NCBI RefSeq assembly: GCF_003034985.1
Contig: NZ_PZKG01000021.1
Span: 1 to 50,055, forward strand
Source of the DNA: Cereibacter changlensis JA139
GTDB taxonomy: Bacteria > Pseudomonadota > Alphaproteobacteria > Rhodobacterales > Rhodobacteraceae
Direction of reading: 5' to 3'
DNA length: 50,055 nt
In this document: positions 1 to 7,892 of the stretch, in pieces
Layout: every line of letters starts with the position of its first letter
Position numbering within the stretch: position 1 is the first letter of the stretch
Translations under genes and position numbers: made by a program
Notes under the pieces: model-generated
Told to the model about the DNA's origin: nothing
The model's input: the letters and a program-made list of their open reading frames with translations, nothing else
Database searches by the model: none

Positions 1-263
1 GCCGCTTTCTTGAGGATGTCACGCTCCGCCCGAAGCCGGGCGACCTCTTTCTTCAAGGCTGCAATTTCGGCCAGATCGGCCCGCATCTGCCCGTTCCCGG
101 GGAACGCTGTGGCAGGGGTTGCGGTCAGTTCACGCATCCAGCGACGCAGCACGCTCTCCGCCACGTCAAGGTCACGGGCCGCCTGCGCTACCGCTACGCC
201 ACGGTCCGTCACCAGTCTGACGGCCTCGATCTTGAACTCACGGCTGAACTTCCGTCTCGTCAT
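1..263 (-). CDS. IS3-family transposase OrfA (3' end outside window)
   Basis: The reverse complement of 263-1 starts with ATG and reads MTRRKFSREFKIEAVRLVTD, followed by a helix-turn-helix (AQAARDLDVAESVLRRWMRE). A leucine-zipper-like stretch (LKKEVARLRAERDILKKA) then runs off the window edge. This is the standard OrfA of the IS3 family: a DNA-binding subunit normally fused to the OrfB DDE catalytic subunit by -1 frameshifting. The frameshift site is outside the window. The start is ATG 263, about 40 bp inside the terminal repeat. No damage is visible in the part present. Confidence 0.85.
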   Translation of the reverse strand, partial: MTRRKFSREFKIEAVRLVTDRGVAVAQAARDLDVAESVLRRWMRELTATPATAFPGNGQMRADLAEIAALKKEVARLRAERDILKKA

Positions 264-301
264 ATCTGCACTCCAGTTCCTTGGGCACGATCTTATCTTC
301 G

Positions 302-326
302 TGTCCACGAAACCGGCAGCAGCTCA
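302..326. repeat. IS3 terminal inverted repeat (orfA side)
   Basis: This is a 25-bp sequence whose reverse complement is identical to 49225-49249. It begins with TG on its outer end, as IS3-family termini do. Inward of the identical block the two ends diverge but keep a TAAG match. Confidence 0.8.
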
Positions 327-700
327 TCAGGAGGATATGGTGCTGGCAACAGGCGTGGGACAGCGCTATCTGATCGAACTGGAAGCGGGCAAACTGTGAG
401 CTGCTACCGCCGCTCAATCTGCCGCAGGCGAAGAACTAACTATGAGAGGCTGGTTCGAGACCGGCATGGTCGCAGATCTCACGCTGGGAACAATGGGGCC
501 GAGCATGACTTTTGCGTCGGACTGGCTCTGTCTGGGCGATGCCTTTCAGGTCTCGCGGACCCAACCGCAGGCGGGCCGCGCGCAAGAGGTGCTGGAAATT
601 CGAGTCTCGGGCGCTCTGTCGCCGCGAACAAAGACTTCTTTCGCACCTGCGAGCTCATCTTGTGGCGGCTCGTCCGAATCAACCAAGGCCACCCGCTAGG
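327..700 (+). pseudogene. Decayed hipBA-like toxin-antitoxin remnant
   Basis: At 328-399 one frame reads QEDMVLATGVGQRYLIELEA followed by GKL and a stop. That matches recognition-helix sequence of HipB-type XRE antitoxins, which usually continue GKPT. The first half of the domain is missing and the IS3 end sits immediately upstream. At 442-560 another frame reads MTFASDWLCLGDAFQVSRTQ after a VADLTL segment, resembling the N-terminal subdomain of HipA kinases. No continuous HipA frame follows and no catalytic motifs are visible. I infer that a hipBA module was broken by the IS and then eroded. The HipB match is fairly clear and the HipA match is weaker. Confidence 0.45.
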
Positions 701-992
701 TTCAGCGATCGCCGGGCATTCTGTCGTGACAGGAAGCCGCGACGGGCTGCTCCGCCCGGCAATCGAATTTCTCAATGAAATCATCGGGCTGGAGGACCAG
801 CTTTCCTGACGACCAGACGACCGGCAGCGGAGAACCTCTAACTCTCCAGGAAACTCCTTCATCATCAATGACTTACGAGATACGTTTTATCTACTGCATG
901 AAGATGCTGCGGAATAATCCACAGGCCACCCCAGAAATTGGTTGCCCGTTCGGCACATGAGTGGCAATTCTGCTCATAGATGCCCCGGCTTC
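701..992. other. Gap upstream of repA, no gene recognised
   Basis: No frame here gives a recognisable protein, and ORFs that cross the interval lack family similarity or a ribosome-binding site. It may hold further eroded DNA from the hipA-like remnant. The repA promoter presumably lies near its right end, but no strong -35/-10 pair could be assigned by eye. Confidence 0.4.
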
Positions 993-1037
993 TCTTGTAT
1001 GGAACTAGCCATGCACCGAGGGCTTCGCCATACAAGA
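993..1037. promoter_or_regulatory. Inverted repeat in the repA leader (candidate RepA operator)
   Basis: TCTTGTATGG at 993-1002 and its perfect reverse complement CCATACAAGA at 1028-1037 are separated by 25 bp and end 39 bp before the repA ATG. In repABC replicons RepA, helped by RepB, represses its own promoter at a repeat in this region. Position and symmetry fit that role. A leader hairpin is the alternative. Confidence 0.45.
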
Positions 1038-1076
1038 TCGAGCAAGAGCCCGACGACGGGCCGAAATGAGGGCAGT

Positions 1077-2285
1077 ATGAACGAAACGAGCCTCCTGAGG
1101 CGGACGTTTGATTCAGACCGGATCACCGAGTTTGCGGAGAGCTTGGCGAGTTCGCTCGACCGACAGATGAAGAACGCCTATCGGCCCGAGGAGCGCAAGA
1201 CCCTCCGCCTCTTCTCCGCGCGCGAGGTCTGCGAGCTCACGGGCATATCGAACTCGAACCTCAACACGCGGCTGGCGGACGATCCCGATTTCCCGCAACC
1301 GGAGACCGACGCGCGCGGCCATCGCTGGTTCAGCGCGGAGAAGATCGACCAAATCCGCGATCACATGTATCGGACGGGAAAGAACGTCCTGAGCTACCGG
1401 CCTGGCAGGCAGCCCGGCGACGCCATGCAGGTAATCTCGGTGGTCAACTTCAAGGGAGGCAGTGGGAAGACGACCACGGCCGCCCATCTGGCGCACAAGC
1501 TTGCCTTGGACGGATACAGAGTGCTGGCGCTGGATCTGGACGCGCAGGCGAGCCTGACGACGCTGTTCGGCTATCGTCCCGAACTTGAATTCCAGGAGCG
1601 CGGGACGATCTACGACTGCCTGCGCTACGATGAGGAACAGGTCGGCATCGAGCATGTCATTCTCAAGACCTACTTCCACAATCTCGATCTGGCGCCGGCG
1701 GGCCTTGTGCTCGCGGAATACGAGACGAACACGGCCTACGCGCTGAGCCAGCGCATCACGCCCAACTTCGCCGAGCGTCTCTCGATCCAGCTGGAACGAG
1801 TCCAGGATCGCTACGATGTGGTGATCATCGATTGTCCGCCCCAGTTGGGGTTCACCACCTTGACCGCCCTGTCGGCTTCATCCGCGCTCCTGGTGACGGT
1901 GGTGCCGAGCATGCTCGACATCGCCTCGATGTCGCAGTTCCTGAGCCTCGCCGGTGATCTGTTCAGGACGATCCAGCATCACACCAACAGACCTGAGCCG
2001 ATCTCGTGGAACTTCGTGAAGTTCCTGCTGACCAGGTTCGAACCTTCGGATGGTCCGCAGACCCAGATGGCCGCCTATCTCCGGACGATCCTGAGGGATG
2101 AGGTCTTGACGAACCCCATGCTCAAGTCGACAGCCATCAGCGACGCCGGCATGACCCAGCAGACGGTGTTCGAAGTCGATCCGACCAAGCTGGTCCGCAA
2201 GACGCTCGACCGCGCCGTCCAGAGTTGCGCTGCGGTCACCGACGAGATCGAGGCCCTGATCCAGAGATCGTGGGGGAGAGTCTGA
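1077..2285 (+). CDS. repA: RepA, ParA-type plasmid partition ATPase
   Basis: A 402-aa Walker-type ATPase that moves plasmid copies apart with RepB and represses the repABC promoter. The N-terminal third has a DNA-binding helix-turn-helix region (LFSAREVCELTGISNSNLNT, about residues 45-65). The deviant Walker A KGGSGKTT is at about 126-133 and the Walker B-like VVIIDCPPQLG at about 246. The start at 1077 (MNETSLL) was chosen because it matches where this family begins and has a purine-rich GAGGG upstream. The same frame is open back to 942, but that extension has no family character. The stop overlaps the repB start in TGATG, so the two are translationally coupled. The reading frame is intact. 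Confidence 0.93.
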   Translation: MNETSLLRRTFDSDRITEFAESLASSLDRQMKNAYRPEERKTLRLFSAREVCELTGISNSNLNTRLADDPDFPQPETDARGHRWFSAEKIDQIRDHMYRTGKNVLSYRPGRQPGDAMQVISVVNFKGGSGKTTTAAHLAHKLALDGYRVLALDLDAQASLTTLFGYRPELEFQERGTIYDCLRYDEEQVGIEHVILKTYFHNLDLAPAGLVLAEYETNTAYALSQRITPNFAERLSIQLERVQDRYDVVIIDCPPQLGFTTLTALSASSALLVTVVPSMLDIASMSQFLSLAGDLFRTIQHHTNRPEPISWNFVKFLLTRFEPSDGPQTQMAAYLRTILRDEVLTNPMLKSTAISDAGMTQQTVFEVDPTKLVRKTLDRAVQSCAAVTDEIEALIQRSWGRV

Positions 2286-3307
2286 TGGGCAGAAAGAACA
2301 TCTTCGAGGCCGCCATCGCCTCCCCTGCCCCGCCATCGACCAACCCCTCGTCCCTGCGGCGGCCGGAGGCTCCCTCTATGGCGTCTCTGGGCAGCAGCCT
2401 GCGCGAAATGGCGGCCAACGGGATCCAGGATCTTGATCCCGCGCAGATCGACATGTCCGGCATTCAGGACCGCCTCGAGTTCGACGCCGAAGAAATCAGC
2501 AAGCTCGCAGAGAGCATCCGAACGCACGGGCAGCAGGTGCCCATCCTTGTGCGGCCGCATCCCGACCGGATGAACCGCTTCACGATCGTCTACGGTCGGC
2601 GGAGACTTGCGGCCATCCGCAGCCTCGGAAACGGCACACGCATCAAGGCCATCGTCCGCCATCTCGAAGATGATGCAGCGGTCATCGCGCAAGGCCAGGA
2701 GAACAATCTCAGGATCGACCCGTCCTTCATCGAGAAAGCGCTTTTTGTCGGCGAGCTCCGGAAGGCCGGATACGAGAACCAGGTCATTCAGGACGCCCTC
2801 GGCGTAGACAGAACCGCCATCTCCAAGATGATGACCGTCGTCGAGAATGTCCCCCACGACGTGATCCTGTTCATCGGCGCAGCCCCTGAACAAGGTCGCC
2901 GTCAGTGGACGGAGCTTGCGCAGATCGCAAGAGATGAAGCTATTGATATTGCTAGCCTTATCCCAACCGTGGCACCGGAAGGGAGCACGGGCGCGCAGCG
3001 CTTCGAGATCATCATCGAGGCTGCCAGAGACAAATCTGCCGCTTATGCGGCAAGGCTTGCCGAGCAGAAGAATGCCACTGTGCCCGCGGTCACAGTGGCA
3101 AAATCATCTTCAGGCGGCCGCCCGGCGACGAAGCGTTTCGACCTTGGCGGTCGACATGTCGGGACCATGAAGAAGACCGGCCGTAGCATTTCGCTGAATG
3201 TCTCCTTGAGACATCAGCCGCAGTTCGGACAGTGGCTCGAGGAGAATGCCGATGAAGTCGTCGCGCTCATCCATGACCGCTGGACGAAAAGCCGGGAAGA
3301 GGGCTGA
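2285..3307 (+). CDS. repB: RepB, ParB-type centromere-binding protein
   Basis: A 340-aa ParB-family protein that binds the parS centromere and works with RepA in partition. The ParB N-terminal nuclease-like domain shows YGRRRLAAIRSLG at about residue 103. The helix-turn-helix QDALGVDRTAISKMM is at about 168-183. The C-terminal third would hold the dimerisation region. The ATG overlaps the repA TGA by one base. Unusually, a near-perfect copy of the putative parS palindrome lies inside this gene at 3074-3099, which places a possible RepB binding site in its own coding sequence. Confidence 0.92.
   Translation: MGRKNIFEAAIASPAPPSTNPSSLRRPEAPSMASLGSSLREMAANGIQDLDPAQIDMSGIQDRLEFDAEEISKLAESIRTHGQQVPILVRPHPDRMNRFTIVYGRRRLAAIRSLGNGTRIKAIVRHLEDDAAVIAQGQENNLRIDPSFIEKALFVGELRKAGYENQVIQDALGVDRTAISKMMTVVENVPHDVILFIGAAPEQGRRQWTELAQIARDEAIDIASLIPTVAPEGSTGAQRFEIIIEAARDKSAAYAARLAEQKNATVPAVTVAKSSSGGRPATKRFDLGGRHVGTMKKTGRSISLNVSLRHQPQFGQWLEENADEVVALIHDRWTKSREEG
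3074..3099. repeat. Putative parS site inside repB (extended palindrome)
   Basis: The core TGTGCCCGCGGTCACA (3079-3094) differs by one base from the perfect 16-bp palindrome repeated downstream of repC. Here the symmetry extends outward through GCCAC/GTGGC to 26 bp with a single central mismatch. A palindrome of this quality within coding DNA, matching the downstream array, suggests a bound site rather than chance. Confidence 0.6.
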
Positions 3308-3362
3308 GGCCCCTCCCCCATCATCAACCCGAGCAGAAAAGAAAGGAGCGCACCGGAGACCG

Positions 3363-3402
3363 TAAAAAGAAAGAGCCCCCCGAAGTGTCCCTCGGAGAGC
3401 CC
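3363..3402 (-). terminator. Intrinsic terminator of the ctRNA
   Basis: Minus-strand RNA folds GGGCUCUCCGA (from 3402) with UCGGGGGGCUC (to 3373) around an 8-nt loop, then runs into UUUCUUUUU. The stem is stable only on this strand because of its G-U pairs. Confidence 0.75.
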
Positions 3403-3422
3403 AGCTAGTCTTGTCTTTTGCA
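3363..3422 (-). ncRNA. Countertranscribed RNA (ctRNA) of the repABC replicon
   Basis: The repB-repC gap of repABC plasmids encodes a small antisense RNA that limits repC expression and sets incompatibility. A minus-strand promoter fits: TTGACG (complement of 3452-3457), an exact 17-bp spacer, and TAGTGA (complement of 3429-3434). It predicts a start near 3422. A hairpin at 3373-3402 followed by TTTCTTTTT ends the RNA near 3363, giving about 60 nt, the usual ctRNA size. The hairpin pairs over 11 bp only in minus-strand RNA, where three positions are G-U wobbles; on the plus strand these are A-C mismatches. That asymmetry supports the strand. Confidence 0.8.
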
Positions 3423-3428
3423 CCTTCA

Positions 3429-3457
3429 TCACTAGCAGCCTCCACTGTGCCCGTCAA
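3429..3457 (-). promoter_or_regulatory. ctRNA promoter
   Basis: -35 TTGACG and -10 TAGTGA are read on the minus strand, 17 bp apart. The spacer contains CCACTGTGCCCG (plus strand 3442-3453), identical to one half of the putative parS palindrome including its CCAC extension, so RepB binding could influence this promoter. Confidence 0.6.
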
Positions 3458-3479
3458 CAACAACTGATTCAGTTGACGG
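3451..3479 (+). promoter_or_regulatory. Overlapping alternative stems in the repC leader
   Basis: CCGTCAAC (3451-3458) pairs with GTTGACGG (3472-3479), and TTTT follows at 3484-3487. A second, mutually exclusive stem CAACTGA/TCAGTTG (3461-3467 with 3469-3475) shares bases with the first. In repABC plasmids ctRNA binding to the leader favours a downstream structure that stops repC expression; this pair of stems is a good candidate for that switch. Confidence 0.6.
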
Positions 3480-3561
3480 TGAAGTTTTGCCTCCAGTCCT
3501 GTGAAGGATGGGCAGGGCGCGGGATACGCATGGGCCAGCGGTCGCCCGAAGCGATACAGGC

Positions 3562-4686
3562 ATGTCATTTCAACGAGCAATTCCGCAGGTCAACCCTGCG
3601 AACGGCTTCGCTCTGCCCGGTGGCGGGGCGGATCCTATCTGGAGCATCTATCGCAACCTTCGTGATGCGGCGTCGGCTTTCGGCTTGAAACCGAAGGTCA
3701 TGCAGACACTGGCGGCGCTCCTGAGCTGCCTGAAGCCCGGCAAGGGCACGATCTGCTTCGCATCCAACAACGAGTTGCAGCGCCGTCTGGCCGGGGTCAG
3801 CGACAAGACGATCCGCCGGCACATAGCCGAACTGGCGGCGGCAGGCGTTCTCCAGAGGCATGACAGCCCGAACGGCAAGCGATATAGCTCCCGCGATCCG
3901 CTCAGCGGCGAGGTTGAAGCTTACGGCATCGACCTTAACCCCATGATACAGAAGGCCCCACTTTGGGAGAAAGCTCTTGCGGAACTCGAGTCTGAAGCCG
4001 GTCGGATCAGACACTGCCGAACGAAGCTTCTGGCGCGCCTTGCCCGCATCGACGCCCACGGGGATATCCAGATCGACACCGACGCCATCAGGAAGATCCT
4101 GCGGCGCAAGTCGGTGACGTGCCAGGATATCGAAGGCCTGCTACACGCCGCGGAGAAAGCGCTCGGATCGATGGAAGGCAGCGCCCTGCCCTCCAGTGAG
4201 ACCGCGGCCACGGCCGGTATCGCCGCACAACCTCAAATGTCCGCCTCTGGCGGTCAAAACGACCGTAATCTTTCTAAGTCTGAAACTAAAGACAAAGAAA
4301 TAGATAGCACTCGACTGAACAGCACGACTACAAGCGGAACCATTGGCGAAGTGCTTGGGAAGCTGCACAGAGCTTGTAACGACGCGATGCAGTTTGCGCT
4401 CGAGCCCATTGGAAGTTGGCAAGGGGTCCATCGACACGCCAAGATGCTGGCGCCGATGATCGGCATCGACAAGGGTCTCATTGAGGCGGCCAGGATACGC
4501 CTCGGAGATGATCAAGCGGCCCTTTCGATCATCGCCATGGTCCAGCTGCAGCCCCGCGTCAGGAACATGCAGGCTTATTTCCGTAGCCTAATCACCGGCC
4601 GACGCTCGGACGGCTTCAATGTGGCGCGTCTGCTCGACAAAATGGAAATGTCGTCGATGCGCAGGAAACCTGGCTTGGCGGCGTGA
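3562..4686 (+). CDS. repC: RepC replication initiator
   Basis: A 374-aa initiator of repABC plasmids that binds and opens an origin lying within its own gene. The N-terminal winged-helix region carries WSIYRNLRDAASAFGLKP, then a segment ending KPGKGTICFASNNELQRRL, then SDKTIRRHIAELAAAGVLQR, all family signatures. The C-terminal part holds SIIAMVQLQPRVRNMQAYFR. The start at 3562 (MSFQRAIP) fits the family. It lies 76 bp downstream of the leader hairpins, so expression is expected to be under ctRNA control. The frame is intact. Confidence 0.92.
   Translation: MSFQRAIPQVNPANGFALPGGGADPIWSIYRNLRDAASAFGLKPKVMQTLAALLSCLKPGKGTICFASNNELQRRLAGVSDKTIRRHIAELAAAGVLQRHDSPNGKRYSSRDPLSGEVEAYGIDLNPMIQKAPLWEKALAELESEAGRIRHCRTKLLARLARIDAHGDIQIDTDAIRKILRRKSVTCQDIEGLLHAAEKALGSMEGSALPSSETAATAGIAAQPQMSASGGQNDRNLSKSETKDKEIDSTRLNSTTTSGTIGEVLGKLHRACNDAMQFALEPIGSWQGVHRHAKMLAPMIGIDKGLIEAARIRLGDDQAALSIIAMVQLQPRVRNMQAYFRSLITGRRSDGFNVARLLDKMEMSSMRRKPGLAA
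4255..4335. other. Candidate oriV: A+T-rich tract inside repC
   Basis: About 80 bp in the middle of repC is markedly richer in A and T than its surroundings (ctttctaagtctgaaac followed by taaagacaaagaaatagata). The corresponding protein stretch is a low-complexity linker. In repABC replicons the origin lies within repC at such a tract. The assignment is by position and composition only. Confidence 0.5.
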
Positions 4687-4883
4687 TCATGTTTGAACGG
4701 GACCGCTGCCGAATTACGGCCTCCCCTGCCCCAAACCACGGCTCGGCTCGGCTCGGCTCGCGTCGAATATCGAAGCCGCTCACGAATATCAACCAAGACT
4801 CAGGCCCTTACTCGCTGTCACAGTGACATGGCCCGGCCGCGGGTGCCGATCTGCCCTGCCCCAGCCAGTCAGTGGTCCTGGCC

Positions 4884-4899
4884 TGTGCCCGCGGGCACA
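4884..4899. repeat. Putative parS palindrome, copy 1 downstream of repC
   Basis: Perfect 16-bp palindrome TGTGCCCGCGGGCACA. This copy lacks the CAGCCAC left extension found in the others. Confidence 0.65.
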
Positions 4900-5599
4900 A
4901 CGGCAGCCAGTCGGTCCGGCACGAGGTCGCACAGGATCAGCCTTGTCGTCCATGTCCAGCCCGAGCGTTCCAGTCTCGGCAGAGCCGCTCCAGGAGGGCC
5001 TTCGGACTGTTCGTCGTCATGTTGGGGAACATTTGGTTCGAGTGGTCGAGGATCGTCAACATGGCCGGCGGACTCTCCTTGAGCGCTGAAACCAAGGGGC
5101 AGCGGTAAAGCGCGGCCATGGTGAAAGCGGGGGTGATCTCGCTCCGGAATATCCTGGTCTCGAACTCTTTGATCGGGTGACGATACGCCCTTTGCACTCT
5201 TTGCCGCTGTCGGTCAGCTTGTCGAAGTTCCCCGCAACCCGGGCTACGATGAGCGACACGCATTGGTCAGGATCCCGTCGTCAGAATGGACGACCCCGAG
5301 CTCCATCAAGTCGGCGGCTTCCATCTCCATCTCCGCCCTTCACGCGGGATCTCGATCATCGACCGCCGGAACGACATGAGACGCGTCATGACCAGCGCCA
5401 CGCGATCACGCTTATCGATGGCGAGAGCAGCGGATCCTGCGACCGCCGAGCCGCGGTCGGCCACGCAATAGTCCCTGCTCCTGTTGTTTAGAACGCGAAA
5501 CATTGAGGCCCGGAATACCCCATCCATGTTTTCGGAGACACGCAGATTGCTTCTGACATGGCTTCACTCTGAAAGATGCTAATCTGCGGCCCTAGCCAC

Positions 5600-5615
5600 T
5601 GTGCCCGCGGGCACA
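5600..5615. repeat. Putative parS palindrome, copy 2
   Basis: Perfect TGTGCCCGCGGGCACA preceded by AGCCAC, in the same orientation as copies 3 to 5. Confidence 0.65.
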
Positions 5616-5697
5616 GATCGGGAGGATTACGTGGGTCTACATGGCGGCGGCAAATAATGCGTTGCGCGAGGGCAGCCGATGCTCGGCATTCAGCCAC

Positions 5698-5713
5698 TGT
5701 GCCCGCGGGCACA
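5698..5713. repeat. Putative parS palindrome, copy 3
   Basis: Perfect TGTGCCCGCGGGCACA preceded by TTCAGCCAC, 98 bp from copy 2. Confidence 0.65.
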
Positions 5714-5887
5714 ATTCTGTTTTCATCTTGATCTGCACTGGCAGACGTCGGGTCTGGCTATGAAACGCAGCTTGCTCACAGAGGTCCGCGGCACAGCCCC
5801 CGAAAGTATGTTGTCTACTTTGAGGGCGACGCAGACGGGGTAGGGGGGCCATGCGCCGGAAATGGTGATGGGCGGGCCTTCAGCCAC

Positions 5888-5903
5888 TGTGCTCCGGGGC
5901 ACG
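5888..5903. repeat. Putative parS palindrome, degenerate copy 4
   Basis: TGTGCTCCGGGGCACG keeps 13 of 16 positions of the palindrome and the TTCAGCCAC extension, so it is a decayed or low-affinity member of the array. Confidence 0.5.
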
Positions 5904-6110
5904 ACGGGGCAGTCAACCATGCGCATATTCAAGACCCAAAGCGCCGTTGAGACCAAGGCCGAGTTCGCCCCCCGCCATTGCAGCCCTGCCGCCGACCACC
6001 CCACCCACGGACACAGAACGTAAAGCCAGCTTCACGTCCGCTTTGGAGTGATTTGTGGCGATGACGAGAGGTGGGGCGCTCTGGCCGATTGCCGTCCGGC
6101 TTCCAGCCAC

Positions 6111-6126
6111 TGTGCCCGCGGGCACA
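6111..6126. repeat. Putative parS palindrome, copy 5
   Basis: Perfect TGTGCCCGCGGGCACA preceded by CAGCCAC. Last copy of the array. Confidence 0.65.
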
Positions 6127-6676
6127 GCGCACCGAACAGTCGCTGCGTGCCTCAGCCGTACAGGGGGCTGCCAGTGACCGAACCGTTGCGCGCCACGTCG
6201 AACGCAACACTGCCGACAGCATGCGAGGCGACAAAGGCGGCCTGCGCCGTGACGTGCGATCCGATAGCAATATACTCTGTTTGTGCGCCGGCAGGGGCAA
6301 CCTTGGCCTGCTCTCTATGGTTGCGGCCCATCAGCCTGCGGACTCCCGGGCCTGCGTTGGGGAGGGGGCGGACCCAATGGATGCGCGGACGCAGCCGCTC
6401 AGGAGCGTCAACCAGCCGTTTGCAGCATCAAATAAGGTCACCGAGACGACGGTTCGCGAAGATCCCCTGCGCCTCGCCTTCCTGCAACGGCCGGCAAACC
6501 TCAGCCACGATTATGAGCCCGGCCAACCGTAAGCTATCAGCCGCAGTCACAGGCATAGAACCAGTCGTCGACATGGAACCTCGGCGTCTGGTGACGCCGA
6601 AAGTCTATCCCAGCCGCCCGCACAACTAATCCGCAGGGTCTCCTCGCCGCTTATAGCTCAGAAACGACGTCGGGCG

Positions 6677-7849
6677 CTACAGATCGCGCAGCTGACCCAC
6701 CGCCGTTGCCAGAGGCATTGCGCGCAAACCTTCACCTGCGGGGACTTCCCGTTCACCAGCATAGACCAGCAACTTTCGATCAGCCCTGATGTCTTCGACC
6801 GCCAGATGAAAACCCCGCGACACCTTCGGAGCAGTTGTGCGTTTGATTTCGATCGCCCAGATTTCGTCACCAGGAAGCCGCAGAACAAGGTCGAGCTCAG
6901 CCCCTGCGGAAGTCCGGTAGAAGAAGGGTGCGGTTCCCGTTGGCGCTGCGGCGATAAGGTTCTCTATGCAAAACCCTTCCCAACTCCCACCGACCACCGG
7001 ATGCCCCAGTACGCTTTCCATGGAGCCTAGGCTGAGCAAAGCATGGACGAGACCGCTATCCCTCACGAAAACCTTTGGCGACTTGACGAGGCGCTTGCCG
7101 GCATTCTCGTACCAAGGCTGCAGGCGCCGCACCAGCATGAGATCGACGAGCAAATCAAGGTATCGTCCCACCGTCTGACCTGAGACGCCCAGACCCTCGG
7201 CCAGCGCGGCGGCATTCAGCAGGCCACCCTGTGTGTGCGCCAGCATCGTCCAGAAGCGGCGCAGCGTAGTCGCCGGGATGCGCGGCCCGAGGGCAGGGAT
7301 ATCGCGCTCCAGATAGGTGCGGAGAAAATCCTCACGCCAGTCCATGCTGGACCGGTCGCTGTCTGCTTGGAAGCTGTCAGGGAAACCGCCACGCAGCCAC
7401 AGGTCGTTCAACCTTTCCTGGCCTACTTCGTCCAGCAGGAGGGGCGGCATTTCGATATAGCGAACTCGCCCGGCAAGGGACTCAGCCGATTGATGTAACA
7501 GCACATTCGACGCCGACCCGAGAAGCAGGAACTGCCCGGTGCGGAACCCTCTACGCCGGCGCATGTCGATCTGCCCACGGAGGTTCTTGAACAGGTCCGG
7601 CATCTGCTGAACCTCATCCAGGATCACCAGCTTGCCGACCTGTTCATCCAGGTAAAGATCGGGCTCTGTGAGGATCTGTCGATCCGCGTCTCGTTCCAGG
7701 TCGAGATAGACAGATGGGCGTCGCTCTGCTAGCTCCAGCGCAAGGGTGGTCTTGCCAACCTGCCGTGGCCCCAAAAGGACAGCAGCCGCTTGGCTTTCAA
7801 GAGCGGATAGCACGGTCTGACTGGTTCGGCGTTGGTACATACCTTGCAA
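6677..7849 (-). CDS. AAA ATPase with DUF4143 domain
   Basis: A 390-aa protein of the widespread AAA_14/DUF4143 family, whose cellular role is not established. Walker A LGPRQVGKTT is at residues 26-35, Walker B LVILDEVQQMP at about 74-84, and a sensor-like LLLGSAS at about 108-114. The C-terminal DUF4143 half ends with a restriction-endonuclease-like core, AELDLVL followed by IWAIEIKRT, keeping the E...D...EIK pattern. The start is MQGMYQRRT or the internal MYQRRT nine bases later. It stands alone between the centromere-like region and a broken recombinase. The family is common on mobile DNA and often lies next to decayed genes, as here. The frame is intact. Confidence 0.88.
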   Translation of the reverse strand: MQGMYQRRTSQTVLSALESQAAAVLLGPRQVGKTTLALELAERRPSVYLDLERDADRQILTEPDLYLDEQVGKLVILDEVQQMPDLFKNLRGQIDMRRRRGFRTGQFLLLGSASNVLLHQSAESLAGRVRYIEMPPLLLDEVGQERLNDLWLRGGFPDSFQADSDRSSMDWREDFLRTYLERDIPALGPRIPATTLRRFWTMLAHTQGGLLNAAALAEGLGVSGQTVGRYLDLLVDLMLVRRLQPWYENAGKRLVKSPKVFVRDSGLVHALLSLGSMESVLGHPVVGGSWEGFCIENLIAAAPTGTAPFFYRTSAGAELDLVLRLPGDEIWAIEIKRTTAPKVSRGFHLAVEDIRADRKLLVYAGEREVPAGEGLRAMPLATAVGQLRDL

Positions 7850-7892
7850 TTACTCCATAGCGTGGATGATTTCCAAGGTTATTCTAAGCCAG

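Larger units (their letters stand above)
1..326 (-). mobile_element. IS3-family element, orfA-side end (partial)
   Basis: The segment carries the start of an IS3-type orfA on the minus strand and ends with a 25-bp terminal repeat at 302-326. Read inward on the minus strand, that repeat begins TGAGCTGCTGCCGG and ends TTTCGTGGACA. The same 25 bp occurs at 49225-49249 as the orfB-side end of a second IS3 segment, which fixes both as IS ends. The element runs off the left edge of the window. On its outer side it abuts a HipB-like helix-turn-helix fragment, so it probably inserted into a hipBA module. Confidence 0.8.
4687..6640. other. Centromere-like region with palindrome array, no gene recognised
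   Basis: Almost 2 kb downstream of repC has several overlapping ORFs in all frames but none with a family match, coupled start or convincing RBS. Its main visible structure is a set of 16-bp palindromes (listed separately). It also has four tandem GCTCG pentamers at 4741-4760 and a TGTCAC-A-GTGACA palindrome at 4816-4828. A minus-strand frame at about 5056-5263 contains FTMAALYRCPLVSALKESPP and may be a protein remnant, but I do not recognise it. The region probably serves partition rather than coding. Confidence 0.55.

Noticed and set aside
4741-4760. Four GCTCG tandem pentamers as a satellite or iteron
   Set aside because: Too short and simple, with no other copies near the origin, so noted only in the region description.
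6048-6629. 193-codon plus-strand frame in the palindrome region
   Set aside because: No RBS, no family character, and it spans a putative parS copy, so I judge it non-coding.
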